Position numbers and translations under genes: made by a program. The notes under the pieces are model-generated. The model saw only the letters and a list, made by a program, of their open reading frames with translations, had not been told where the DNA came from and did not search any database. A DNA stretch of 64,000 nucleotides from the NCBI GenBank assembly GCA_018401705.1, contig JAGYKL010000002.1:181229-245228 (forward strand), given 5' to 3'. Origin of the DNA: Bacteroidia bacterium (GTDB lineage Bacteria; Bacteroidota; Bacteroidia; M30B66). This document shows, in pieces, positions 26,132 through 35,767 of the stretch; the stretch's first letter is position 1, and each line of letters begins with the position of its first letter.

Positions 26132-29100
26132 AGGCAATGAAAAAAATACTTTTCTTCCTCTCTCTTGTCTGTACATTTTTTTCTGCCAGTCTTCAGGCGC
26201 AGCCCTTCCCTCTTAATGTAAATGTGCAAGTAAATCCGCCGTATACGGCGAATTATGCCACTTACTTTAGCGGAGCCGGTCAGGTGGTTCTGACTATAAA
26301 TAACACCTCCCCAATTGCACGCAGCATTTATCTGGCAGGCTCAATCGCAACCATCGACGGTAGCGTAGAAGTGAGAACATCGGGCGATTCGCCCTGGCCC
26401 GGCCCTCCTCTTTCGGTGCCTCCCGGAGTGCATCAATACAGCGGCAACGATTTACTTCCTTTCTCAGAAAATTCCAATGTAGAATATACAGGAATTACCC
26501 AGCAAGACATCATAAGTGGTATTCTTCCCGAAGGCGAATATCAGATTTGTATGCGTGCTTATGATTACAATTCTTTTGCACCCCTATCGCCGGCAGAGCC
26601 ATTGGGATGTTCAAATATATTCTCCATTCAGTTTCCCCCTCCTCCACAGATTATCTCCCCTGAATGCGAATCGTATATTACTGCAAACACCCCGGCAAAC
26701 CTGCTTTTTAACTGGCAGCAACCTTCAGGGCTTCCGCCCGGACTAATGCCGCGTTACAATTTTAAACTGGTGCTTTGGCCAGATGGTATTGATGCCATCT
26801 CGGCACTCGAAGGGAGCGCCGATCCTGTTTATCAAGCAACTCTCCTAAGTCCTAGCCTGCTTTACACCGCTGGGCAACCGATGCTCCTAACCGGCCGTCG
26901 GTATGCCTGGCGGGTGCAGGCTTTTGATCCTCTTGGCGGAACGTTGTTTCAAAACGAGGGGTTTTCTGAGCCTTGCAGCTTCCATTACATGACAGCAGGT
27001 AGCAGCGGCGGACCATTTACGGCAGTGTACCCGCAAAGCGGAGATACTTTGCCCTGGACGTTCATGCCCATGATTCACCGCTTTGACCCCTATTCCAACG
27101 ATTTCATCGGTCACAACCGCACATTCCGCTTGCGTGAAAATGGCTCTCAAGTTGATGTTTTTACCCGAAACATGAATTGGCCTTATGGCCCGGAACAATC
27201 GCAAGAAAGTGCTCTTGGAGGGATGAACATAACGCAGGAAGAAGCGCAATACATTAACTTGTATAAACGTATCGATAATTCTCCGCCTCCGGTGCAATTC
27301 CAACACGGCAAGCGTTACAGTTGGGATGCCGATATTCAGCTTGAAAACTCAGCAGGCGCTGACATTTTTGGTGCCCTTTCAGGCGATTTTGTTTCAGGTA
27401 TGGGCCGTCCCCGGCCGATGGAGCCCGCCAATGGAGATACCGTTTTAAGGTCTGAAGGGCTTAGTTTATTATTTAAGACTGCCGAAGCTCCCGATATGCT
27501 GGTTCCAGCACTTAATATCATGCAAACTTCCCGCAGTACTGCCGGTCCGGCCTTCTTTAACGGTGGAATTAATGAACGCTGGAAATTGGAAGTTTCGCGC
27601 AGCAACACCTTTACCGAAGTCATTCACAGCCGTTCAAGAACAGTCGGCCTTGGACTTGATTATCTCTCAGGAACCTGCAACGAGGCATGTTTGATAGATT
27701 CGCTGTACAAAGAGGTTTCAGAAAGCTTTACACCCGCTGATACAGGCTGGTATTACTGGCGCATTGGCTGGTTAACTGATGCCGGCAACGAGACTTCTTC
27801 TGCATACATTAACAGCTCGACATGGCGCTTTTATGTGGCTGATAGCTTACCTCAGGGTAACGATTCTATTCCACCAACACCGGGCGAGTGCGTGAGTAAT
27901 TGCGAAGGCCCGGAGATTCCGGCTTCTGAACGTGTTCCTGCAACTACAGCTGCGGTTGGAGCTACGGTTCAGATTGGTCTTTTCGATATGCGCATCACCG
28001 AAATTACCTGGAGTGGCACCTCAGCCAACGGCAAGGGAACCATTGTGGTTCCTCTAATGCGAGCCCCAATGAAGGTTCGATTTAGTGGAATAAAAATCAA
28101 TGCCGCTAACCGCGTTTACGATGGAGAAGTGCTCGGTGAATATGACAATGCAGGAATTGTTCCTTCGGGTATTCAGGAAGGCCTGGCCATGATGACGAGT
28201 TTGGACGAAGGTGAGGCGCAGGCGCTAAACTCCTTTGTGAATTCTGCAGGGCGTCTGGTAAGTCAGTTTGCCATGGATGTCCCTGTGGGCTTGCCCATCG
28301 GTTTAGATACCGAGGTGGAAGATCAGCGGGTAACCATTGGCGTGGTGGGCCTAAAATTTACTCCTGAAAGAGCATCCCTGAATGCCATGGTAGCTCTCGA
28401 ATTTGCCGAACTACACGGCTGGTTGAGCCTGGGTGCCATGGATGTTTGTTTTCACCCCGACGGACTTGGCGGTGATGGTCGTGCCATGCTTTATTTGCCC
28501 ACCAACCATGATATTCCTTTTGCAGACTCACTTACCCTGAGGTTGAACAAAACAGAGTTTAATGAGGATTTTACAACGGTACGCGACTCCGGAACTTACG
28601 TTAGCTGGGATTGTCGGGGATTTAAAGCCTTAAACATTGATGGTGCGGTAATCTTTGGCAGAAACCTGTTGGTGGAGGATCTTGAAAACGGAGATCCTGG
28701 ACCTGCTCAGATTAAGGCCGAATTTGCTGCCCGTTTCAGACGCCATGGTCAATGGATGGCACGCTTGAATTTCAATCATCCTTTCCAGCTCGCCGGCTCG
28801 CCGGGATGGGGCTTTCAGGTGGAGGAAGCATGGCTTGATTTTTCTGACGGGCAAAACCCTGATGGTTTCCGGTTTCCCGAAGGGTATGAATTTGAGCCCG
28901 AATTGTTTGGCGGAGGCGGAGAAGACATTGACAATCCGGAATTTTACTGGAAAGGGTTCTATCTGAAAAGACAAATGGTTCGTTTGCCGGCGCAATTTAC
29001 CCGTCGCTCGGCTCCGGGATCACGACTCACTGCCGCCGTAAACGATATGTTGATTGACCGCCGGGGGTTAAGTGCCAGCTTCAGAATCGAAAATCTCTTG

Positions 29101-32100
29101 AGTGTTAGCGATGGCGACCTTTCGGGTTGGGGCTTTTCGATAGATACGGTCATGATAGACATTGCCATGAATTCGTTTAGCAGGGGTGGTTTTGTTGGTG
29201 AAATTCGCATACCTGCCAGCGATTCATTGCTTGAATACTCCTCCATGCTTAGGCAAAACATCGCTAGCGGACAGTTCAGTTACGAGCTTCGGATCAATCC
29301 TAAAGACACCATTAATGCCGACCTCTGGGCAGCGCAACTTGCTCTAGCTCCTACATCATACATAAGTGCAGTTATCGATTCAGGCGGAGCCTTTGCCCGC
29401 GCAGAGCTCACCGGTCATATTACCATCGATACCGAATTGCCTGCGGCAGGAAGAGTAAACTTCCGCTTTATGGAGTTTGAAGAACTGGCATTTCAAACCC
29501 GCGCTCCTTACATAGATTGCGATGAGAATTGCGTCAGGTTTGCCTTTGCCAGTCCGCAAAAAACCTTAGGAGGCAGCATGTCTGATGCTGACGATTCGGG
29601 CGGCTCCTCAAGTGGAGGCTTAAGCGGATTTCCGGTGAGTATCGAAGACATCGGATTAACTTTCAGGGAAGGCAGCGGTTTGCCCCGTGCTGGTTTACAA
29701 TTTACCCTGGCACTCAATTTAACTGGAGAAAGCAATACGTTTAGCGCCGCCACAACGCTGGCCATTTTGGGACAGTTGAACATGGGCGGCGAAGGTCAGT
29801 ACTGGGAGTTTTCGGGTGTTGAGCTGGATTCTATCGGTATTTCGGGCAGCGTTGGAGTGGTAGAACTTGCCGGAGGCCTACGCTTTTACAATAGCGATGC
29901 AACATACGGTAACGGTTTTAAAGGCTTTATCAGAGCCACATTTAAACCTACCATTTCGGCACAGGTTACTGCTCAGTTTGGAGAAAAACAGGGCATGCGT
30001 TACTGGTTTGTGGACGCACAGGTGGTGTTTAACCCCGGAATTACATTGATGGCCGGACTCGATGTGTATGGTTTTGGTGGCGGAGCCTATTATCATATGC
30101 GAAGAACAACGCCTTTACCATCGGCCGCAGGCATGGCAACAGCCGATACCAGTGGTCGTGAGGGGCCGGGAATGACCTTGAGCGGAGTGAGTTTTGTTCC
30201 GGATGCCTCTACAGCCTTTGGTTTTAGTGCTACCCTCATTTTCGGAAATACCGGGGGTGGCGATGCCTACAATGCCGATGTCACCTTCGGTGCCGAATTT
30301 TCTCATTCGGGAGGAATAAGTTTGATGTATTTGCGGGGTAACGCTTACTTTATGTGCGATAAGACCGACAGGAGCAATCCGCAGGTGCACGCCATGGCAG
30401 ATATTTCGTACGATTTTGTGCATGAGATATTTGATGCCCGTTTTGAAGTCACTGTAAATATTGCAGGAGGAATTGTACGGGGTGTAAATCCCGGCGGCAT
30501 CGCCGGAATGATTCATATTTATGCATCGCCCGAAACCTGGTTTATCCATGTAGGAAACCCCGAAACGCCCATCGGGCTCGAATTGCTGAGTTTGTTTAAT
30601 ACCCAATCGTATTTAATGATTGGCAAGAACCTACCTTCAGCGCCCCCACCCCCGCCCGAAGTGCTTAGCATCATTACTCCAACAACGGTAATCAGGCATC
30701 CCGGCATGGAAACCGGCGATGGATTTGCATTCGGTTCACGATTTGGGTTTGATACCGGTCGACTTGGGTTCTTGATGTTCTATGCGCGCCTGGCACTGGG
30801 AATGGGCTTTGACCTTTCGCTGATGAATTACGGTCCGGAAGTGTTTTGCGAAGGCGCCCCCCCGGGCTCGACCATCGGTGTTGACGGCTGGTACGCCAAC
30901 GGACAGATGTATGCTTACATCATGGGAGAAATCGGAATTTTTGTCGACCTATGGTTTACCTCAGGTGAATTTAAGATTCTGGAACTGGGCGCTGCTGCAC
31001 TTTTGCAGGGCGGAATGCCTAACCCAAGCTGGATACAAGGAACAGCCGGAGGTTATTACCGAATTTTGGGAGGTTTGGTGAAAGGGAACTGTCAGTTCGA
31101 ATTTAAAGTGGGCGAAGAATGCAGACCTGCGGCTGAAAGTCCGCTAGCCGGAATTGAGATTTTAAGCGATTTGGTTCCCTTGAATGGCGAACAAGATGTT
31201 GATTGCGGAACAAATCCTGAGGCAAGCTTCAATGCCGAAGTCAATAATCTCTTCGATCTGGAAGAAATTCTAAGCGATGGAACCTTGCGCTTACGCAGAT
31301 TTCGATTTGTAATTGACCGTTTCACCCTTAAAAAGGGAAGCCAAACGGTGTTATGCGAAATGCAGGTATCTACCGATAAGTTCAGGGCTATGCTCATTCC
31401 TGAAGCTTTTCTTGATCCGTTTACCAATTACACCGCCAACATTAAGGTTCGCGGCGAGGAGTACAACTTCGCTACTTCAAGCTGGTCGCAAGCGCTAAAG
31501 CGCGATGGTTCGCCCATTTTTGCAGAAAAAACCCACACATTTAAAACAGGCGCCTATCCAGAAAGGATACCCGATAACAATGTGCTGGTAACCTATCCCT
31601 TCAATACCCAGCGTTTTTATTTGCAAGGCGAATGCAATCAGGGCTTTGTCAAATTAAAACAGTGGATGGCTCCTTTATTCACCAGCACTCCGGCGGCTAA
31701 TACAATCCGCACGTTTACCGTGCGATTTATTCCTGTAGAGGGCGGACCACAGCCCGAAAGCGAACTCGTTTTTCAACCTTCGGGGCAAATGCTGCGGTTT
31801 GAAATTCCCAATCTGGTGAATAATAAGGTGTATGCTTGTCAGATAATTTCAAAGGATTCATCCACCGCGCCAGCGGTAAATAACAACCCGGGCGGTTTAA
31901 ATTTGCCAGGCGGACTGAACCTGCAAGCAAGTGGAATACAATCAACAGCCCTCAATTTGCAAGCATCAACGCTCATGGAAACTTTCCAATTAAATTTGGG
32001 TGGTGTGCAGGTGCGCAGCAACCGCATTAATGGCCGCACCGTAAGGCGAAACGAGAAACTGCTTTATGTCTTCTTTTTCAAAACATCGCAGTTTAACACG

Positions 32101-32901
32101 TTGCTGTCGAAAATGGCTGCCTTTAATCCAATTGAAACCGAACGAACTGCCTGGGGCGATTTTGAATACCTTGAGCCAAAATACAGCGGGGCCGAGAAGT
32201 TTGATGTATTTGATGTAAATGGATTCCGATTCATGAACGGTTTGAGTCCACAGTTTATTCAACCCCTTGTTTATGCCCGCGAAGCGGGGATTGATACCTG
32301 GAATTCAAGTTATGCCACGCCGGTTATTTACAATCTTTACAACAACCTGAGGTCGTTTGGGTATACATCTCTGAAATTACTCAGGGCCAATCCTGATACC
32401 TTGGGTATTCCACCAAGAAACACATTCAGGTTTCACGAAGACAACCCTACCCGCAACCAGTTAACACCGCAGGAATTCTTGCCTATGAGCAGTTCGCCAT
32501 CGTCTGTGTTTAGCAATTTACCAAACGTAACCGTTGCCGGATTGGGCTTACCGGGAGGAGCATCGCCCGTGGGAGGCTTTTTTGGAGGAGGATTTCCGGC
32601 GCTGAATCTGGGCCCGGCAGTGGCTATGAAAATGAATATGGAAACTGCTTTCAGGGTATATCTCGACAGATTGAGAATGAATACCATTACAGCATCTGTT
32701 CAGGCATATTATGGAAGCCCCTGGACCAGCGAGTTTTATAATGAGCCGGTGAAGGGACAAATGAAAACATACCTGAACACCCCGTGGAGACCACTTTACA
32801 GAACCACTTACACTGCCCATTTTTATTTTAGAACTCCTTATTTTATGTGCGACGATCCAGACGGCAGTCCGACACCGGCCAACAAAACCTATGTTTATTA
32901 A
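26128..32901 (+). CDS. Giant exported surface protein of cassette 1 (2257 aa)
   Basis: A signal peptide (residues about 4-24, ending LQAQ) is followed by an N-terminal domain of about 150 residues (VNVQVNPPYTANYATYFSGA to GEYQICMRAYDY). I suspect this belongs to the group annotated TANFOR in Bacteroidota, from memory only. FnIII/Ig-like segments run to about residue 590. A long beta-rich region with many hydrophobic strands follows (about 620-1650). The C-terminal part (about 1670-2257) contains Ig-like domains (the ILSDLVPLNGEQDVDCGTNP opening) and low-complexity glycine/asparagine stretches. No T9SS sorting domain, TonB box or transmembrane anchor is seen at the C-terminus. It is translationally coupled to the upstream barrel gene. 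The base composition is visibly GC-richer than the flanks. Function unknown. Confidence 0.78.
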   Translation: MKAMKKILFFLSLVCTFFSASLQAQPFPLNVNVQVNPPYTANYATYFSGAGQVVLTINNTSPIARSIYLAGSIATIDGSVEVRTSGDSPWPGPPLSVPPGVHQYSGNDLLPFSENSNVEYTGITQQDIISGILPEGEYQICMRAYDYNSFAPLSPAEPLGCSNIFSIQFPPPPQIISPECESYITANTPANLLFNWQQPSGLPPGLMPRYNFKLVLWPDGIDAISALEGSADPVYQATLLSPSLLYTAGQPMLLTGRRYAWRVQAFDPLGGTLFQNEGFSEPCSFHYMTAGSSGGPFTAVYPQSGDTLPWTFMPMIHRFDPYSNDFIGHNRTFRLRENGSQVDVFTRNMNWPYGPEQSQESALGGMNITQEEAQYINLYKRIDNSPPPVQFQHGKRYSWDADIQLENSAGADIFGALSGDFVSGMGRPRPMEPANGDTVLRSEGLSLLFKTAEAPDMLVPALNIMQTSRSTAGPAFFNGGINERWKLEVSRSNTFTEVIHSRSRTVGLGLDYLSGTCNEACLIDSLYKEVSESFTPADTGWYYWRIGWLTDAGNETSSAYINSSTWRFYVADSLPQGNDSIPPTPGECVSNCEGPEIPASERVPATTAAVGATVQIGLFDMRITEITWSGTSANGKGTIVVPLMRAPMKVRFSGIKINAANRVYDGEVLGEYDNAGIVPSGIQEGLAMMTSLDEGEAQALNSFVNSAGRLVSQFAMDVPVGLPIGLDTEVEDQRVTIGVVGLKFTPERASLNAMVALEFAELHGWLSLGAMDVCFHPDGLGGDGRAMLYLPTNHDIPFADSLTLRLNKTEFNEDFTTVRDSGTYVSWDCRGFKALNIDGAVIFGRNLLVEDLENGDPGPAQIKAEFAARFRRHGQWMARLNFNHPFQLAGSPGWGFQVEEAWLDFSDGQNPDGFRFPEGYEFEPELFGGGGEDIDNPEFYWKGFYLKRQMVRLPAQFTRRSAPGSRLTAAVNDMLIDRRGLSASFRIENLLSVSDGDLSGWGFSIDTVMIDIAMNSFSRGGFVGEIRIPASDSLLEYSSMLRQNIASGQFSYELRINPKDTINADLWAAQLALAPTSYISAVIDSGGAFARAELTGHITIDTELPAAGRVNFRFMEFEELAFQTRAPYIDCDENCVRFAFASPQKTLGGSMSDADDSGGSSSGGLSGFPVSIEDIGLTFREGSGLPRAGLQFTLALNLTGESNTFSAATTLAILGQLNMGGEGQYWEFSGVELDSIGISGSVGVVELAGGLRFYNSDATYGNGFKGFIRATFKPTISAQVTAQFGEKQGMRYWFVDAQVVFNPGITLMAGLDVYGFGGGAYYHMRRTTPLPSAAGMATADTSGREGPGMTLSGVSFVPDASTAFGFSATLIFGNTGGGDAYNADVTFGAEFSHSGGISLMYLRGNAYFMCDKTDRSNPQVHAMADISYDFVHEIFDARFEVTVNIAGGIVRGVNPGGIAGMIHIYASPETWFIHVGNPETPIGLELLSLFNTQSYLMIGKNLPSAPPPPPEVLSIITPTTVIRHPGMETGDGFAFGSRFGFDTGRLGFLMFYARLALGMGFDLSLMNYGPEVFCEGAPPGSTIGVDGWYANGQMYAYIMGEIGIFVDLWFTSGEFKILELGAAALLQGGMPNPSWIQGTAGGYYRILGGLVKGNCQFEFKVGEECRPAAESPLAGIEILSDLVPLNGEQDVDCGTNPEASFNAEVNNLFDLEEILSDGTLRLRRFRFVIDRFTLKKGSQTVLCEMQVSTDKFRAMLIPEAFLDPFTNYTANIKVRGEEYNFATSSWSQALKRDGSPIFAEKTHTFKTGAYPERIPDNNVLVTYPFNTQRFYLQGECNQGFVKLKQWMAPLFTSTPAANTIRTFTVRFIPVEGGPQPESELVFQPSGQMLRFEIPNLVNNKVYACQIISKDSSTAPAVNNNPGGLNLPGGLNLQASGIQSTALNLQASTLMETFQLNLGGVQVRSNRINGRTVRRNEKLLYVFFFKTSQFNTLLSKMAAFNPIETERTAWGDFEYLEPKYSGAEKFDVFDVNGFRFMNGLSPQFIQPLVYAREAGIDTWNSSYATPVIYNLYNNLRSFGYTSLKLLRANPDTLGIPPRNTFRFHEDNPTRNQLTPQEFLPMSSSPSSVFSNLPNVTVAGLGLPGGASPVGGFFGGGFPALNLGPAVAMKMNMETAFRVYLDRLRMNTITASVQAYYGSPWTSEFYNEPVKGQMKTYLNTPWRPLYRTTYTAHFYFRTPYFMCDDPDGSPTPANKTYVY

Positions 32902-32902
32902 A

Positions 32903-34984
32903 ATGAAAAAATTAATTGCACTCTGCTTTTGCGTTTTGATTTCGGGCTTCATCGCTGCGCAGCAGGAAGAAAGCGGATTAAGGATTCTGGCATTTAACAC
33001 CCCCGATTCGGTGGTACTTCGCTGGGCACCTGTAAAGCATATTCAATGGTCGCGCTTGAACCGCTACGGCTATCGCCTGGAACGATTTCAGATGGATAAG
33101 GAAAGTAAACCCCGGAAAAAAGGCGAGCAGATTGGACCCGACACTATGCGCCCCTGGCCGGTTGAAACATGGAAAGAGCGGTTTAAACCCGATCATTTTT
33201 ACGCACCGGTAGCTTTGCAGGCTGTGCATGGTAAAACTTTTGCCGCATCTGACTTTAAGAGTGAATCGGCTATGATTCGTGCAAAATCGCAAGAAGGTGA
33301 AATGCGTTATGCTTTCAGTTTATTTGCTGCTGATATGGACTCTCGTGTAGCCGATGCGCTGGCCCTGCGTTGGGTTGATAAAACCGCTGGTGCAGACAAA
33401 CAGGTGTTATATCGCTTAATTTCACTTGACCCCATGTTTCCTGATACCGCTTTGGTGGGCATTAACCGGAGCGAGCCCGATGTGATGCCTCCCGTTCCGG
33501 ATGCGCCTGAAGCCGAAGAGCTTGAAGGCAGAATTAAGCTTCGCTGGAACACTTATCCCGAGGCTTCGGTGTATACGGCATACATACTTGAGCGTTCAGA
33601 AGACAATGTAAACTGGGCGCAGCTGGGCGATTTGCCGCTCGTAAAAGCCGATCCGCCGCAGGCGCTCTATGCCGAGCCATACTTGTACTACACCGATACC
33701 AGCATTGTAAAAAACTACAAGCCTTATTATTACCGCGTACGCGGGATGAGTCCATTTGCTATGCTTTCGGAGCCGTCGCAAAGCCTCAAAGCCATGGGGC
33801 GCGATAAAACAGCACCACCCAACCCCGAACTTGGCAATGTAAAAGCAAGCAACGGAAAACTCATTCTTAGTTGGAAATACCCTGATAAAACGCCTGATTT
33901 GGCGGGATTTCTGGTTGCGCGCTCCTCGGAGCAAAATGGGGAGTTAAAATTGCTTACCAACTCCCCCTTGCCACCCTCTGCGAGAACTTACAGCGATGAT
34001 GCACCCGATGCGCTGGGCGAGAATTACTATGTTGTTTATGCTAAAGACACGGCTGGCAACGTTTCGGCTTCGATGCCGGCATACGGTTTTTTGCCCGATT
34101 CTATTGCTCCGGGCCGTCCGCTGAAACCTGCAGGCATCATTGACACCAATGGTGTTGTAACATTGCACTGGAAATTAGGTCCCGAGCCTGATATTCAGGG
34201 ATACCGCGTTTATTTTGCCAACGCTGTAGATCATGAATTCAGCATCAAAACTCCGAAACCGCTGCGCGATACCCTTTTTAAGGATACCATCACCCTGAAA
34301 ACTCTGAGCAAGAAAATTTATTACCGAATTGCTGCAGTTGACCGCAATTACAATCACAGTGAGGTTAGTGAAATTCTTGTGCTTGAGAAACCCGATATCA
34401 TTCCTCCTGTTGAGCCCTTGTTTGCGGGTTATGAGGTGAGCGACACATCGGTGGTATTGAAGATGATTGCATCGAGTTCGAAAGATGTGAAGCAGCATGT
34501 TTTATATCGCCGCGAAGCGGGAACTGAAAAATGGAACACCCTTATAACCTGGCCTCGCGGCCGGATGCCCGAAATTTACAGCGACGCTTCTGTGGCCGGG
34601 GCAACGTATTATCAATACACACTAGTTGCGATAGACAGTAGCGGAAATAAATCGCCATTATCGCCTACGGCGGATGTGCGGGTGATGCCAAGGGTAAGTA
34701 AGCACGATATAGAAGCAATTCGCCTGAGCTACAATTCAGAAAAAAGAGAGGTAAATCTGAGTTGGAAAATGCCGGTTTCAGAAGTCAAATACTATGTGAT
34801 TTACCGAGGCAAAGATGGCAAGCGCCCCTCGGTTCTCACCTCACCGGCAGGAAACGCAACTACCTTCAGCGAGGTTCTACTGCCCGGAAAGGCACAATAC
34901 CGGTATTTAATCAAAGCGATTTATGCCGATGGTGGTGAGTCGTCCATGATGAACGCGGGAGAAATTGACATGAGTAAAGATTAA
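32903..34984 (+). CDS. FnIII-repeat exported protein of cassette 1
   Basis: A 693-residue protein with a signal peptide (MKKLIALCFCVLISGFIAAQ) and about five fibronectin type III-like modules. These show repeated W-x-x-Y/P-E, YILERS/FLVARSSE and YYYRVRG/YYVVYAKD strand patterns, with linkers such as DKTAPPNPEL and DIIPPVEPL. No sorting domain is visible. A longer frame starts at 32891 inside the giant gene, but the ATG at 32903, one base after the giant gene's stop, opens the signal peptide directly. It is paralogous in size and design to the protein at 41206-43107. It ends exactly where the convergent enoyl-CoA hydratase gene ends, with no bases between them and no terminator. Confidence 0.82.
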   Translation: MKKLIALCFCVLISGFIAAQQEESGLRILAFNTPDSVVLRWAPVKHIQWSRLNRYGYRLERFQMDKESKPRKKGEQIGPDTMRPWPVETWKERFKPDHFYAPVALQAVHGKTFAASDFKSESAMIRAKSQEGEMRYAFSLFAADMDSRVADALALRWVDKTAGADKQVLYRLISLDPMFPDTALVGINRSEPDVMPPVPDAPEAEELEGRIKLRWNTYPEASVYTAYILERSEDNVNWAQLGDLPLVKADPPQALYAEPYLYYTDTSIVKNYKPYYYRVRGMSPFAMLSEPSQSLKAMGRDKTAPPNPELGNVKASNGKLILSWKYPDKTPDLAGFLVARSSEQNGELKLLTNSPLPPSARTYSDDAPDALGENYYVVYAKDTAGNVSASMPAYGFLPDSIAPGRPLKPAGIIDTNGVVTLHWKLGPEPDIQGYRVYFANAVDHEFSIKTPKPLRDTLFKDTITLKTLSKKIYYRIAAVDRNYNHSEVSEILVLEKPDIIPPVEPLFAGYEVSDTSVVLKMIASSSKDVKQHVLYRREAGTEKWNTLITWPRGRMPEIYSDASVAGATYYQYTLVAIDSSGNKSPLSPTADVRVMPRVSKHDIEAIRLSYNSEKREVNLSWKMPVSEVKYYVIYRGKDGKRPSVLTSPAGNATTFSEVLLPGKAQYRYLIKAIYADGGESSMMNAGEIDMSKD

Positions 34985-35764
34985 TTACTTCCCTTTAAAC
35001 TCTGCCTTTCGTTTTTCTAAAAATGCTCTTGTTCCTTCTTTAAAATCGTCGGTTGCAAAGCATTTCCCAAATTCAACAATTTCTGTTTCAAAGCCATTTT
35101 CACCATCTTTGAAATAGCTGTTTACACAACGAATAATTGCTTCTATTGCAAGCGGCGCTTTAGTAGCTATTTTATTGAGAATTTCGGTCGATTTTGAAAT
35201 CACTTCAGCCGCAGGCACTACATAATTTACAAGACCTAAACGATGAGCTTCGGCTGCGGGAATCATATCGGCCGTCATTAAGTATTCTAGTGCTTTTCCT
35301 TTACCAATAAGCTGCACTAGGCGCTGGGTTCCGGCGTAGCCGGGGGTGAGTCCGAGATTTACTTCAGGTTGACCAAATCGCGCGTGTTCAGCTGCAACAC
35401 GGATTTGGCATGACATAGCCAGTTCACATCCGCCGCCTAAGGCGAAACCATTAACAGCAGCAATCACAGGTTTTGCACTTTGCTCGATGCGATGAAAGAC
35501 ATCATTTCCGTCGCGACTTAACTTCTCGGCTTCAGGAGAAGTAAAATGAGCAAATTCAGAAATATCCGCACCTGCAACGAATGCCTTCTCGCCTGCTCCG
35601 GTAATAATTATTCCCGACACGGAAGGGTCTGAATTTCCGGCATCAACCGCTTTACCTATTTCCTGAATAGTCTCATAGTTCAAGGCATTTAGTTTGTCGG
35701 GGCGATTGATGGTAATTGTTAAAATCCCTTCGCTTGTCGCAGTAAGAATATTATTATACGTCAT
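34985..35764 (-). CDS. Enoyl-CoA hydratase/crotonase family protein
   Basis: A complete 259-residue crotonase, which hydrates trans-2-enoyl-CoA in fatty-acid or amino-acid breakdown. The oxyanion-hole residues sit in AGADI (about 68) and in NGFALGGGCELAMSCQIRVA (about 107-125). Glu positions in GGGCEL and in the QPEVNLGLTPG stretch (about 140) fit the two catalytic glutamates. The C-terminal KAFLEKR-type ending (RAFLEKRKAEFKGK) is usual. It is encoded 3 bases after trhO on the minus strand. Its last 435 bases have a diverged twin at 17015-17449, which suggests that the 3' end seen here was supplied by the 17.5-kb block. Confidence 0.95.
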   Translation of the reverse strand: MTYNNILTATSEGILTITINRPDKLNALNYETIQEIGKAVDAGNSDPSVSGIIITGAGEKAFVAGADISEFAHFTSPEAEKLSRDGNDVFHRIEQSAKPVIAAVNGFALGGGCELAMSCQIRVAAEHARFGQPEVNLGLTPGYAGTQRLVQLIGKGKALEYLMTADMIPAAEAHRLGLVNYVVPAAEVISKSTEILNKIATKAPLAIEAIIRCVNSYFKDGENGFETEIVEFGKCFATDDFKEGTRAFLEKRKAEFKGK

Positions 35765-35767
35765 GAA

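Noticed and set aside
17450..34984. Prophage or integrative conjugative element
   Set aside because: No integrase, transposase, relaxase, replication or structural phage gene is present, only the surface system and its regulators.
20454..34984. Polysaccharide utilisation locus
   Set aside because: The propeller sensor resembles those of PULs, but there is no SusC/SusD pair and no glycoside hydrolase.
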